This document shows positions 23,663 through 31,863 of a DNA stretch of 64,000 nucleotides, in pieces; within the stretch, counting starts at the first letter, position 1, and each line of letters opens with the position of its first letter. The notes under the pieces were generated by a model that was given only the letters and a program-made list of their open reading frames with translations, was not told where the DNA came from and searched no databases. The position numbers and the translations under genes are program-made. The DNA comes from Amycolatopsis thailandensis (GTDB taxonomy: Bacteria; Actinomycetota; Actinomycetes; Mycobacteriales; Pseudonocardiaceae), in NCBI RefSeq assembly GCF_002234405.1, contig NZ_NMQT01000124.1:1-64000 (forward strand), given 5' to 3'.

Positions 23663-24831
23663 CGGGCTCGCTCCTGCGGAAGATAGGGAAGGGTCAGTTC
23701 GATCGCGAAACCACCGGATTCTGCCGGTCCCATTTCGATCGAACCACCGTACATTCTCGCCCGTTCGCGCATTCCGATGAGGCCTTGTCCGGCCGGATCG
23801 GACGGTGGTGTGTCTTCGGGAGCGGAATTGCGGACGCTCAGCACGAGCGCCGCCTCGCCGTATTCGAGGACGAGCTCCACACTCGCCTTGTCCGCGTGTT
23901 TCAGTACGTTCGTAAGCGCTTCCTGCGCGATTCGGTAGGTGCACAGTTGCTGTCCCGGCGGAAGCCGTCGCGGTTCGCCGACGGTCCGCGCCTTCACGGT
24001 GAGGCCGGCTTCGCGCACGCGGGCGACCAGCGCGGGCAAATCGGCGAGACCGGGCTGAGGGCGGTACTCGTATGTTTCACGTTGCGGTGGGCGCAACACC
24101 CCGAGCAGCCGCCGCAGTTCGTCGAGCGCTTCGGTCGTGGTGCCGGTGATCGTGTCCAGCGCGGTGCGCGCGGTGCCGGGGGAGGACTCGAAGACGTATC
24201 GCGCGAGGTTCGCCTGCACCGCGATCACCGAGATGTGGTGGGAAACGACGTCGTGCAGCTCGTGCGCGATGCGGATGCGCTCCTCGACGACGGCCTGTTC
24301 CGCTTCGAGCCGGATCTCGCGCTCCGCGCGGACGGCGCGTTCCACCAGCCGGTCCGCGCGCAGGAAACCGAGCCGTCCGACGATGATCGTGCCCACGCAC
24401 TGCGCGATCAGGCGTGTCGTGTCGGCCACGAACGACGGCACTTCCCCGAGGACGAGCCCTGCCTCGAACAGCACGACCCACGCGATGGTCGGTGCCACGG
24501 CCTTCGCGGGCGGATAGCGCGCCCACACCGTGTACGCCGCGATGAAGGCCGAGGGCTCGCCCAAGGTGGCCCGGTAACCCAAGGCGGTGTACACGGTCAT
24601 GATCGAGACCGACGTGAGCAGGACCGCGATCGGATAGCGGCGGCGCACCAGCAGCGGGAGCGCGACGAGCACCGCGAGGGCGACGCCTTCGGCCTCGACC
24701 GGATCGCCGAACGCGCCGCCGCGGGGTGCCGCGCCCAGTGCCAGGAGAGTGGCCGAGGCCGCCGTGATCAGAAAATCGATGAGCGCCGGCCGTGCACGGA
24801 GGAGCTGAAAGGGCTGAGCGAGGGACGGCAC
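23659..24831 (-). CDS. DesK/NarX-type sensor histidine kinase
   Basis: 390 residues. Four or so N-terminal membrane segments lie within about 15-150. The HisKA_3 dimerisation box has the phosphoacceptor His in IRIAHELHDVVSHHISV (about 191-207), and the HATPase domain contains QEALTNVLKHA and GQGLIGMRERARMYGG. There is no large periplasmic sensor, so it probably senses a membrane signal. It is co-transcribed with the response regulator through a GTGA overlap. Confidence 0.92.
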   Translation of the reverse strand: MPSLAQPFQLLRARPALIDFLITAASATLLALGAAPRGGAFGDPVEAEGVALAVLVALPLLVRRRYPIAVLLTSVSIMTVYTALGYRATLGEPSAFIAAYTVWARYPPAKAVAPTIAWVVLFEAGLVLGEVPSFVADTTRLIAQCVGTIIVGRLGFLRADRLVERAVRAEREIRLEAEQAVVEERIRIAHELHDVVSHHISVIAVQANLARYVFESSPGTARTALDTITGTTTEALDELRRLLGVLRPPQRETYEYRPQPGLADLPALVARVREAGLTVKARTVGEPRRLPPGQQLCTYRIAQEALTNVLKHADKASVELVLEYGEAALVLSVRNSAPEDTPPSDPAGQGLIGMRERARMYGGSIEMGPAESGGFAIELTLPYLPQERAR

Positions 24832-24997
24832 TTCCGAAAGTTACCGCCGGAGCGTCGGACCGCCCAATTCCTGCAACTTTCGCGGTATTCGACCGGCGAT
24901 ATACCGCGAAGGTTTACCTCGCCTTCCGACTCGCGGTGATTCCGCTCGATGATCCGTCCGGATAACGTCGGGGCAGGATGGATATTCCATTCCCCAA

Positions 24998-25076
24998 CTC
25001 GGCGAAGAGGTCGCCCTCCTCCGGGTAAGAGGGCCTTCGGGAGGGGATATCCGGAGCGGGTCGCCTCTTCGCCGAG
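24998..25076. terminator. Long inverted repeat after the TetR gene
   Basis: Perfect 13-base arms, CTCGGCGAAGAGG and its complement, at 24998-25010 and 25064-25076. The interior can also fold (CCCTCC ... GGAGGG). It ends two bases from the TetR stop and separates the SGNH-TetR operon from the kinase promoter region. Confidence 0.55.
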
Positions 25077-25078
25077 CC

Positions 25079-25636
25079 TCAGCTCAGATAAGCGTCCAGC
25101 GTGACGGCCAGCGCGCTTTCCGGTGACGGCGCGAAGCTCGCACCAGCCAATCCGCCCCAGAGCCACAGCTGGGCGAGACCGTGCAGCGACGCCCACAGTG
25201 AGGACGCGAGCAGCCGCGGATCGGTCGCGGGATGCCAGTCTCCGTCCTGGAGCGCGCCTACGAGCGAGGCGAAGAAGTCGAAGACCGCGCTGCTCACCCG
25301 CGTGAGTTCGGTGTCGTCCGGATCGATGAGATCGCGGCGGAACATCAGCTCGAACATCGCCGGATTGGTCAGCGCGAAGTCGAGATAGCCGTGGCAGGCC
25401 GCGATGAGCCGCTCGCGCGGCGTCCCGTCCGGCAGGCCGGTGCCGCGATCGAGCAGTTCGGTGTAGCCGCGGGTGGCGACCGCCGAGAGCAGGGCCGCGC
25501 GCCCGGAGAAATGCCGCAGCGGCGCGCCGTGCGAGACGCCGGCCGCCTTGGCGATCCCGCGCAGCGTCACCGCGCCGACGCCCTCTTCGGCCAGCAGGTT
25601 CGCCGCGGTGTCGATCAGGCGGGTTCGGGCGCCCAC
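25079..25636 (-). CDS. TetR-family transcriptional regulator
   Basis: 185 residues. The N-terminal HTH is TRLIDTAANLLAEEGVGAVT, then LRGIAKAAGVSHGAPLRHF. The C-terminal ligand domain (about 70-180) ends with a hydrophobic region LWASLHGLAQLWLWGGLAG typical of TetR_C_33-like regulators. It is the second gene of an operon with the SGNH hydrolase and overlaps it by 22 bases. Two copies of a GTAGAC-N3-GTCTAC-type palindrome stand before the operon, so autoregulation is likely (inference). Confidence 0.88.
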   Translation of the reverse strand: MGARTRLIDTAANLLAEEGVGAVTLRGIAKAAGVSHGAPLRHFSGRAALLSAVATRGYTELLDRGTGLPDGTPRERLIAACHGYLDFALTNPAMFELMFRRDLIDPDDTELTRVSSAVFDFFASLVGALQDGDWHPATDPRLLASSLWASLHGLAQLWLWGGLAGASFAPSPESALAVTLDAYLS

Positions 25637-26415
25637 GACCGGGTCTCCTCGAGGACGGGCAGCAGGTCGGGGCGCTTCGGCAGGAAGCCGTCGCCCGGCT
25701 GGCGGCCGCTGAGCCGGTTGCGGAACCGGCTGGCCGCGACCGGGAGGACTTCCCGGGTCAGCCAGCGCAGGTCCGCGCGCAGGCCGGGGCGTCCCGCCGA
25801 ACCGGGGAGCGGGGCGAGCCAGGCCGGGTCGTGGGTGACGCCGAGCTTGCCGAGCACGTGCCCGGCCAGGCGCCGGTGCCCTTGTTCGGACAGGTGCAGC
25901 CGATCCGGGCCGAAGTAGCGGGAATCGTGCGCGGCGTCGTCCGGCCAGAGGTCGACGAGCGTCGCGCCGTAGCTGACGGACGCTTCGCGGACGGCGTCGT
26001 TCAGCGCGACGATGCGCGGGCGCATGCGGTGACCCATCGGCATGCGGTGGGAGATGTCGCTGAGGGTGAAGGTGACGACGTCCGGCGCGATCTCGGTGCA
26101 GGCGCGGATGGTGGCGTCGACGCGGCGGGCGACCGTGTGCGCGTCCCAGCCGCGGCTCATCACGTCGTTGCCGCCGCCGAACAGCGCGATCAGATCCGGC
26201 CGCAACCCGCTCGCCGCCGGGGTCTGCTCGGCGTGGATCTGGTCGAGCCTGCGCCCGCGGACCGCGAGATTGGCGTAACGGAAACCCGGCTCTTCCTCGG
26301 CGAGGCGTGCCGCGACGAAGTCGGCCCAGCCGCGGTAGAAGCCGCCCGACGGATGCGGATCGGCCAGCCCTTCGGCGCAGCTGTCGCCGAGCGCGACGAA
26401 ACGTTGGTAGCCCAT
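25615..26415 (-). CDS. SGNH/GDSL-family hydrolase
   Basis: 266 residues from the ATG at 26415. Block I is FVALGDSCAEGL (Ser nucleophile near residue 12), block II Gly lies in the YANLAVRG region, block III is GGGNDV (about 76-81), and block V is the DRLHLSEQGH Asp/His dyad (about 188-197). There is no signal peptide, so it is cytoplasmic. The family hydrolyses esters of lipids or sugars; the substrate is unknown. It is the first gene of the TetR-regulated operon. Confidence 0.9.
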   Translation of the reverse strand: MGYQRFVALGDSCAEGLADPHPSGGFYRGWADFVAARLAEEEPGFRYANLAVRGRRLDQIHAEQTPAASGLRPDLIALFGGGNDVMSRGWDAHTVARRVDATIRACTEIAPDVVTFTLSDISHRMPMGHRMRPRIVALNDAVREASVSYGATLVDLWPDDAAHDSRYFGPDRLHLSEQGHRRLAGHVLGKLGVTHDPAWLAPLPGSAGRPGLRADLRWLTREVLPVAASRFRNRLSGRQPGDGFLPKRPDLLPVLEETRSWAPEPA

Positions 26416-26444
26416 CCAGATCTCCGTAACCGCGAGTTCACCTT

Positions 26445-26483
26445 GTAGACACTGTCTATCAAACTCACGTAGACGCTGTCTAC
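26445..26483. promoter_or_regulatory. Twin TetR operator candidates
   Basis: Two 15-base palindromes, GTAGACACTGTCTAT (26445-26459) and GTAGACGCTGTCTAC (26469-26483), are spaced 24 bases start to start. They lie 30-68 bases upstream of the SGNH-TetR operon. The second is perfect (6-base arms, 3-base centre). Confidence 0.7.
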
Positions 26484-26506
26484 TTCGGGGGAGCGGGGGA
26501 CCTTTG

Positions 26507-27988
26507 CTATCGCCCGAGCCGGGCGCGGTGGGTGAACGCGAGAGCACGCCGCGGGTCTCCGTCCGGGAGCACCCGGCACAGCGCGTCGATGATCTCCAGG
26601 TCGTCCGCGCCGCAAGGGGTCTCCCAGTACGACCACAGCGCCGCCGCGTCCCCGCTGCCGAGCGCGACCCGCCGGACCGACGCGGTGACCGACTCGCGCT
26701 CCTCGCGGATGGCAGGCGACTCCGATTCGGCCAGCAGCGGCCCGCGGAACGCGTTCGCGGCACCGGCGACGTCGCCCCGTTTGAGCGCCGCGCGGACCCG
26801 CAGGAAGTCGGCGTCCACCTCGGCGGAGAGCCGGTACGGCCGGGTCCGCACGATGTCCGATCCGAGCTGCGTCCGCAGCCGGTGGATCTCCGCGCGCACC
26901 GTCACCGGGTTGCCGCTCTCGCCGTAGAGCAGCAAAGCCAGCCGTTCCGCCGAGAGACCACCGGGATACAGGGCGAGCAGGGTGAGGATTTCCGCGTGCC
27001 GCAGCGTGAACGGCACCTCGCGACCGTCCACTGTGGTCGATGGTGGGCCGTCGGTGAGGAACTCCAGCGCGAGCCGCGGCCGCCTCGACGGACCCCGGCT
27101 CCGCAGGCGCAGCAGATAGCCCTCGTTCAACGGCTCCACCGTCCCGAGCCGGCCGTCGGGCAGGGTGACCGCGCCGCCACCGGGCCGGATGTCCACGGTG
27201 GCGGGAAGATCGCCGCAGGATTCGGCCGCCAGCACGCGCCCCTTCGCCGAAAGCAAGGCGCCGGGAGTGCCGCGCAACGCTTCCAGATGAGACATGTTGG
27301 CGATCCGCAACCGCTCGTCGAGCAGCGCGAGCCGGGCCCGCAGCTGGCCTTCGGCGAGCTGCGCTGCCGCCGTGACCAGCGCGAGCATCGCCGGATGGAC
27401 CGTCCGCAGCGGGCCGCTGACGTCGATCGACCCGAGCAGCGCGCCGGTCTCCGGGTCTCGCACGGGCGCCGCGGCGCAGGTCCAGCCGTGGTAGGTCCGC
27501 ACGAGATGCTCGGCGGAGTAGATCTGCACCGGTTCCCCGGTGGCGAGCGTGGTGCCCATCGCGTTCGTGCCGATGACGTCCTCGCTCCAGCGCGTCCCCT
27601 CGGCGAGCATCACGCCGTCCGCGCGCCGCAGCACCCCGGCCGCGCCTTCGCGCCACAGGATGTGCCCGGCCGCATCGGTCACGATCATCATGTGCTCGGC
27701 GTCGTCGGCGATGCTCACCAGCGTCTGCCGCAGGATCGGCAGCACCGGCGCCAGCGGATGCTCGTCCCGCAGCCCGCTCACTTCGCCCGGGTCGTAGACC
27801 AGCGGGGCGACGCCCGTGTCCGGGTCGACCCGCGCGGCGAGCGAGCGGTTCCACGACGCCGACACGATCGACCTGGGGGAACGCGGCGCGGGAACACCGG
27901 AGAGGACGGCTTCGCGGACGTCCTTCAGCAGCCGCGCGTACGCCTGAGGGTCACGCGGCGACGCTTCACCTCCGGGCAGCTCCGCCAC
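26507..27988 (-). CDS. GAF-domain transcriptional activator of the aldehyde dehydrogenase operon
   Basis: 493 residues. The N-terminal half is a GAF-type sensor region (about 60-250) resembling AcoR-type regulators: the WSEDVIGTNAMGTTLATGEP segment is typical. The C-terminal half carries a winged-helix domain (FTLRHAEILTLLALYPGGLS, then VTVRAEIHRLRTQLG) with a BTAD-like helical tail. There is no sigma54 AAA+ domain. It is divergent from the aldehyde dehydrogenase-DUF779 pair, the usual arrangement for this regulator type in actinobacteria, and probably activates it in response to an alcohol or aldehyde signal. Confidence 0.8.
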   Translation of the reverse strand: MAELPGGEASPRDPQAYARLLKDVREAVLSGVPAPRSPRSIVSASWNRSLAARVDPDTGVAPLVYDPGEVSGLRDEHPLAPVLPILRQTLVSIADDAEHMMIVTDAAGHILWREGAAGVLRRADGVMLAEGTRWSEDVIGTNAMGTTLATGEPVQIYSAEHLVRTYHGWTCAAAPVRDPETGALLGSIDVSGPLRTVHPAMLALVTAAAQLAEGQLRARLALLDERLRIANMSHLEALRGTPGALLSAKGRVLAAESCGDLPATVDIRPGGGAVTLPDGRLGTVEPLNEGYLLRLRSRGPSRRPRLALEFLTDGPPSTTVDGREVPFTLRHAEILTLLALYPGGLSAERLALLLYGESGNPVTVRAEIHRLRTQLGSDIVRTRPYRLSAEVDADFLRVRAALKRGDVAGAANAFRGPLLAESESPAIREERESVTASVRRVALGSGDAAALWSYWETPCGADDLEIIDALCRVLPDGDPRRALAFTHRARLGR

Positions 27989-28017
27989 GTTTTCGAGGAT
28001 AGGTGACCGGGCTCACT

Positions 28018-28037
28018 ACGTTGCAACGTGCGTGCAA
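28018..28037. promoter_or_regulatory. Palindromic activator site upstream of aldehyde dehydrogenase
   Basis: ACGTTGCAACGT is a perfect 12-base palindrome at 28018-28029. It is followed by GTGCAA so that TTGCA-N7-TGCAA also pairs (28021-28037). It lies between the divergent activator and dehydrogenase genes, about 60 bases from the latter's start. Confidence 0.55.
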
Positions 28038-28093
28038 CCTCACCCGGCCTACCTTCGCCGCCATCCGCCACCCCTAGCGATGAGGCAGGAAAG

Positions 28094-29617
28094 ATGGCCA
28101 AGTACGCGGCACCGAACACCGAAGGCAGCGTCGTCAGCTACGAGTCGCGCTACGACCACTACATCGGCGGCGAGTACGTACCGCCCGCGAGCGGTCAGTA
28201 CTTCGAGAATCCGACCCCGGTGACCGGGCAGGCGTTCACCGAGATCGCCCGCGGTACCGCCGCCGACGTCGACCGCGCGCTCGACGCGGCCGAAGGCGCG
28301 GCCGCGGCCTGGGGCCGGACGTCGGTGGACGAACGGTCGAACGTGCTGCTCAGGATCGCCGACCGGATGGAACAGAACCTCGAAGCGATCGCCGTCGCCG
28401 AATCGTGGGAGAACGGCAAACCGGTCCGCGAGACCCTCGCCGCCGACATCCCACTGGCGATCGACCACTTCCGCTACTTCGCCGGCGCCCTGCGCGCCCA
28501 GGAGGGCGGCATCTCCCAGATCGACGACAACACCGTCGCCTACCACTTCCACGAGCCGCTCGGCGTCGTCGGTCAGATCATCCCGTGGAACTTCCCGCTG
28601 CTGATGGCGGTCTGGAAGCTCGCGCCCGCGCTCGCCGCGGGCAACGCGATCGTGCTCAAACCGGCCGAGCAGACCCCGGCGTCGATCCACCTGCTGATGT
28701 CGCTCATCGGCGACCTGATCCCGCCGGGCGTGCTGAACATCGTCAACGGGTTCGGGGTCGAGGCGGGCAAGCCGCTCGCGTCGAGCAACCGCGTGCGAAA
28801 GGTCGCGTTCACCGGCGAGACCACCACCGGGCGGCTGATCCTGCAGTACGCCAGCGAGAACATCATCCCGGTCACCGTCGAACTCGGCGGCAAGAGCCCG
28901 AACATCTTCTTCGACGACGTCGCCGCGGCCAACGACGCCTTCTACGACAAGGCACAGGAGGGCTTCGCGCTCTTCGCGCTGAACCAGGGCGAGGTCTGCA
29001 CCTGCCCGTCCCGGGCGCTGATCCAGTCCGGTATCTACGACCGGTTCCTCGGCGACGCCGTCGAGCGCGTCAAGAAGATCAAGCAGGGGCACCCGCTCGA
29101 CACCGAGACGCAGATCGGCGCGCAGGCCTCCAACGACCAGCTGGAGAAGATCCTCTCCTACATCGACATCGGTCAGAAGGAAGGCGCGAAGGTCCTCACC
29201 GGCGGCGAGCGCAGCGACCTCGGCGGCGAACTCTCCGGCGGGTACTACGTGCAGCCGACGGTCTTCGAGGGCGACAACAAGATGCGGATCTTCCAGGAGG
29301 AGATCTTCGGCCCGGTGGTCTCGGTGGCGAAGTTCGACGACTACGCCGATGCGCTGAAGATCGCCAACGACACGCTGTACGGCCTCGGCGCCGGTGTCTG
29401 GTCGCGCGACGGCAACACCGCCTACCGGGCGGGCCGCGACATCCAAGCGGGCCGGGTGTGGGTCAACAACTACCACGCGTACCCGGCGCACGCGGCCTTC
29501 GGCGGGTACAAGGCCTCCGGGATCGGGCGCGAGAACCACAAGATGATGCTGGATCACTACCAGCAGACCAAGAACATGCTGGTGTCCTATTCGGACAGTG
29601 CGCTCGGGTTCTTCTGA
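28094..29617 (+). CDS. NAD-dependent aldehyde dehydrogenase (acetaldehyde type)
   Basis: 507 residues from an ATG with AGGAAAG upstream. The NAD-binding and catalytic signatures are IIPWNFPLLMAVWKLAPALA, the glutamate motif VELGGKSPNIFFDD (about 262-275), and the catalytic Cys in FALNQGEVCTCPSRAL (about 296-311). Closest in pattern to ExaC/AldB-type acetaldehyde or chloroacetaldehyde dehydrogenases. The DUF779 gene starts on its stop codon and a GAF activator is divergent, indicating an inducible alcohol/aldehyde oxidation unit. Confidence 0.93.
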   Translation: MAKYAAPNTEGSVVSYESRYDHYIGGEYVPPASGQYFENPTPVTGQAFTEIARGTAADVDRALDAAEGAAAAWGRTSVDERSNVLLRIADRMEQNLEAIAVAESWENGKPVRETLAADIPLAIDHFRYFAGALRAQEGGISQIDDNTVAYHFHEPLGVVGQIIPWNFPLLMAVWKLAPALAAGNAIVLKPAEQTPASIHLLMSLIGDLIPPGVLNIVNGFGVEAGKPLASSNRVRKVAFTGETTTGRLILQYASENIIPVTVELGGKSPNIFFDDVAAANDAFYDKAQEGFALFALNQGEVCTCPSRALIQSGIYDRFLGDAVERVKKIKQGHPLDTETQIGAQASNDQLEKILSYIDIGQKEGAKVLTGGERSDLGGELSGGYYVQPTVFEGDNKMRIFQEEIFGPVVSVAKFDDYADALKIANDTLYGLGAGVWSRDGNTAYRAGRDIQAGRVWVNNYHAYPAHAAFGGYKASGIGRENHKMMLDHYQQTKNMLVSYSDSALGFF

Positions 29618-30000
29618 TGACCGAGCGGGTCGGCCTGACACCGGCCGCCGCGGATCTCTTGCGGCGGTTGGTGTCGCTCCACGGGCCGGTGATGTTCCAT
29701 CAGTCCGGCGGATGCTGTGACGGAAGCGCGCCGATGTGTTACCCGGCGGGCGAATTCCGCACCGGGGCGTCCGACGTCCGTCTCGGCGACCTGGTCGTCG
29801 AGGGGATCGAGGACGTCCCGGTGTGGATGTCCGGGCCGCAGTTCGAGTACTGGAAGCACACGCACCTGACCATCGACGTCGTCCCGGGGAGGGGAAGCGG
29901 ATTCTCCTTGGAGGCACCCGAAGGAGTCCGCTTCCTGGTCCGCTCCCGGTTGTTCAGCGACGAGGAATCGGCGGAGCTGAACGGCCCAGCAACGCGATGA
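29617..30000 (+). CDS. DUF779 protein
   Basis: 127 residues. Conserved features of the family are seen: VMFHQSGGCCDGSAPMCYP (about 26-44) with clustered cysteines, then VWMSGPQFEYWKHTHLTID. The ATG overlaps the aldehyde dehydrogenase stop by one base (TGATG), so the two are translated together. The family is nearly always beside aldehyde dehydrogenases, and its function is not established; the Cys cluster may bind metal. Its 3' end overlaps the convergent gene by 47 bases. Confidence 0.88.
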   Translation: MTERVGLTPAAADLLRRLVSLHGPVMFHQSGGCCDGSAPMCYPAGEFRTGASDVRLGDLVVEGIEDVPVWMSGPQFEYWKHTHLTIDVVPGRGSGFSLEAPEGVRFLVRSRLFSDEESAELNGPATR

Positions 30001-30526
30001 GCCGGTCGCCGGGCGCGGCGTCCGGAGGTGTCTCGACAGCGTGGTCGAAGGCGCCACCGGGCCCGCGCACCGGCATCGCGTCGGGGTAGCGGCTCGCCAC
30101 GCGGAACGCGGCCGTCGCGAGTTCGTCGTCCCAGACGTGCTCGCGGCCGAGGGCGGCGTCGAGGTCCCAGCCGTGGGTGAGGTTGTCGACGAACAGCACG
30201 GCCAAGGCGTTCTTCCCGGGAAGCGGGCCGAAGGTCCCGAAGTCGAAGGTCTTCTCCAGGGCCTGGGCGTCGAAAGCCGCGAGGAACTCGGCGGAACTCT
30301 CGGCGTAGGACTGGGCGAGGTCGGCGTCCGTCGTCGGCCGGGTCCGCCTGGGCCGGTCGGACGCCTGTGCGGCGCGGTGTTCGTTGTTGTCGATCAGGTG
30401 TTTCACGATGTCCCGGACGGCCCACTCGGCGCAGGGGGTCGAGCGGTCCCAGTCGTCCGTGCCGATCCCGGCGATCGTCTCGCCCGTCGCCTGATGTGCC
30501 CTTGTCGTCAACGCGAGGAAGTCCAT
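29954..30526 (-). CDS. TIGR03086-type DinB-like metal-binding protein
   Basis: 190 residues. The N-terminal mycothiol-dependent maleylpyruvate isomerase-like fold is recognisable from TPCAEWAVRDIVKHLIDNN (His near 43) and FVDNLTHGWDLDAALG (His near 118), with a C-terminal PDAMPVRGPGGAFDHAVETP segment. Relatives coordinate a divalent metal and may use mycothiol. The reaction is unknown. It is convergent with and overlaps the DUF779 gene. Confidence 0.82.
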   Translation of the reverse strand: MDFLALTTRAHQATGETIAGIGTDDWDRSTPCAEWAVRDIVKHLIDNNEHRAAQASDRPRRTRPTTDADLAQSYAESSAEFLAAFDAQALEKTFDFGTFGPLPGKNALAVLFVDNLTHGWDLDAALGREHVWDDELATAAFRVASRYPDAMPVRGPGGAFDHAVETPPDAAPGDRLIALLGRSAPPIPRR

Positions 30527-30566
30527 GCCCGGAACATATACGAACGGTCGTGCTATTTTCTAGAGT

Positions 30567-31262
30567 GTGAGCACACTCGAAGTGAACGAGGTCTTCGTCG
30601 GCCGTCCGACCGTGCTGGGGACGAAGCGCGACGTCGCGGTGTACAGCGCGATCTCGAAGTCGCGGGTCGGCGCGCCCTTCCTGGAACTCGGCGAAATCAA
30701 CCTGGCCGGGGACGATCAGGCGGACCGCACCGTCCACGGCGGGGTCGACAAAGCGGTTTACGTCTATCCGGCCGCGCACTACGCGGCCTGGTCCGAGCAG
30801 GGGTTCGAAGCGGCCGCCGGCGATTTCGGGGAGAACCTGTCGGTCGGCGGCACGGACGAGTTCGAGGTACGGGTCGGCGACGTCTGGACCTGGGGAGACG
30901 CGCTGGTCCAGGTCTCGCAGCCGCGGACGCCGTGTTTCAAGCTCGCGATGAAGACCGGCCGCAAGGACGTCATCCCGGCGATGATCGATTCCGGCCGCAG
31001 CGGCTGGTACCTGCGGGTGCTCAGGGCCGGTCGGGTCCCGACGTCGGGGCGCATGACGCTGGAAGAACGCGATCCGGCGAATCCGACGATCGCCGAGGTG
31101 TACGTCGCGTCGTTCACCAACGTCGCTCGACTGGACGAAGACCGCCGGGCCGCGTACTGGGCGCTGCTGGACCGGGTGCTCGCGACGCCGACGCTTTCCC
31201 GGCAGTACCGTGACGGCCTGGAATCGGCGAAACGGCGGAAAGAGGAACGGAATGCCGGTTGA
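30567..31262 (+). CDS. YiiM-like MOSC-domain protein
   Basis: 231 residues from a GTG start with no Shine-Dalgarno; a TATTTT box about 12 bases upstream suggests a short-leader or leaderless message. The MOSC core is evident from HGGVDKAVYVYPAAHYAAW (about 58-76), FGENLSV and the conserved cysteine of SQPRTPCFKLA. YiiM proteins use molybdenum cofactor to detoxify N-hydroxylated compounds. The TetR gene downstream overlaps it by 11 bases. ACGAACGGTCGT at 30540-30551 is a possible weak operator. Confidence 0.85.
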   Translation: MSTLEVNEVFVGRPTVLGTKRDVAVYSAISKSRVGAPFLELGEINLAGDDQADRTVHGGVDKAVYVYPAAHYAAWSEQGFEAAAGDFGENLSVGGTDEFEVRVGDVWTWGDALVQVSQPRTPCFKLAMKTGRKDVIPAMIDSGRSGWYLRVLRAGRVPTSGRMTLEERDPANPTIAEVYVASFTNVARLDEDRRAAYWALLDRVLATPTLSRQYRDGLESAKRRKEERNAG

Positions 31263-31863
31263 CGGCCGGGTGGCCCGCGGCGACGCGACGAGGCGGATCG
31301 TGCTCCGGCGCGCCGTCGACATCGCGTCGGTCGAAGGGCTCGACGGGTTGTCGCTCGGCAGGCTCGCCACCGAATTGGAACTGAGCAAATCCGGGGTGTT
31401 CGCCCTGTTCGGTTCCAAGGAGGAACTGCAGCTCGCGACGGTCGAGACGGCGAGCGCGATCTTCGCGGAGAACGTCGTCGAGCCGACGCTGAAGGTCGAG
31501 CCGGGAATCGCCCGGCTGCGCGCGCTGTGCGCGAACTGGCTGGACTATTCGGAACGCCGGGTGTTCCCCGGTGGCTGTTTCTTCTTCAACACCGGTGCCG
31601 AATTCGACGCGCGGACCGGCCGGGTCCACGACGCGGTCGCGAAGGTGAGCCGGGCTTTCGCCCAGTTCATCCGCTCCACCGCCGTCGAAGCGCGGAAGCT
31701 GGGACACCTCCGCGCGTCCGTCGACGTGGAGCGGCTCGCCTTCGAACTGCACGCCCTCGGCCGGGCCGCGAACGCCGATTCGGTGATGTTCGGCGGCACG
31801 GAGCCCTACGCGCTGGCCCGTGCCGCCATCACCGAACGTCTCGACTACTGCCAGTCGACCTGA
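31252..31863 (+). CDS. TetR-family transcriptional regulator
   Basis: 203 residues from the ATG at 31252, with GAGGAA upstream; earlier in-frame ATGs lie inside the MOSC gene. The HTH is IVLRRAVDIASVEGLDGLSL, then GRLATELELSKSGVFALFGS. The C-terminal domain has PGGCFFFNTGAEFDARTG, typical of the TetR_C group that controls detoxification genes. It probably represses its own operon with the MOSC protein. Its 3' end overlaps the convergent hexosaminidase gene by 19 bases. Confidence 0.9.
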   Translation: MPVDGRVARGDATRRIVLRRAVDIASVEGLDGLSLGRLATELELSKSGVFALFGSKEELQLATVETASAIFAENVVEPTLKVEPGIARLRALCANWLDYSERRVFPGGCFFFNTGAEFDARTGRVHDAVAKVSRAFAQFIRSTAVEARKLGHLRASVDVERLAFELHALGRAANADSVMFGGTEPYALARAAITERLDYCQST

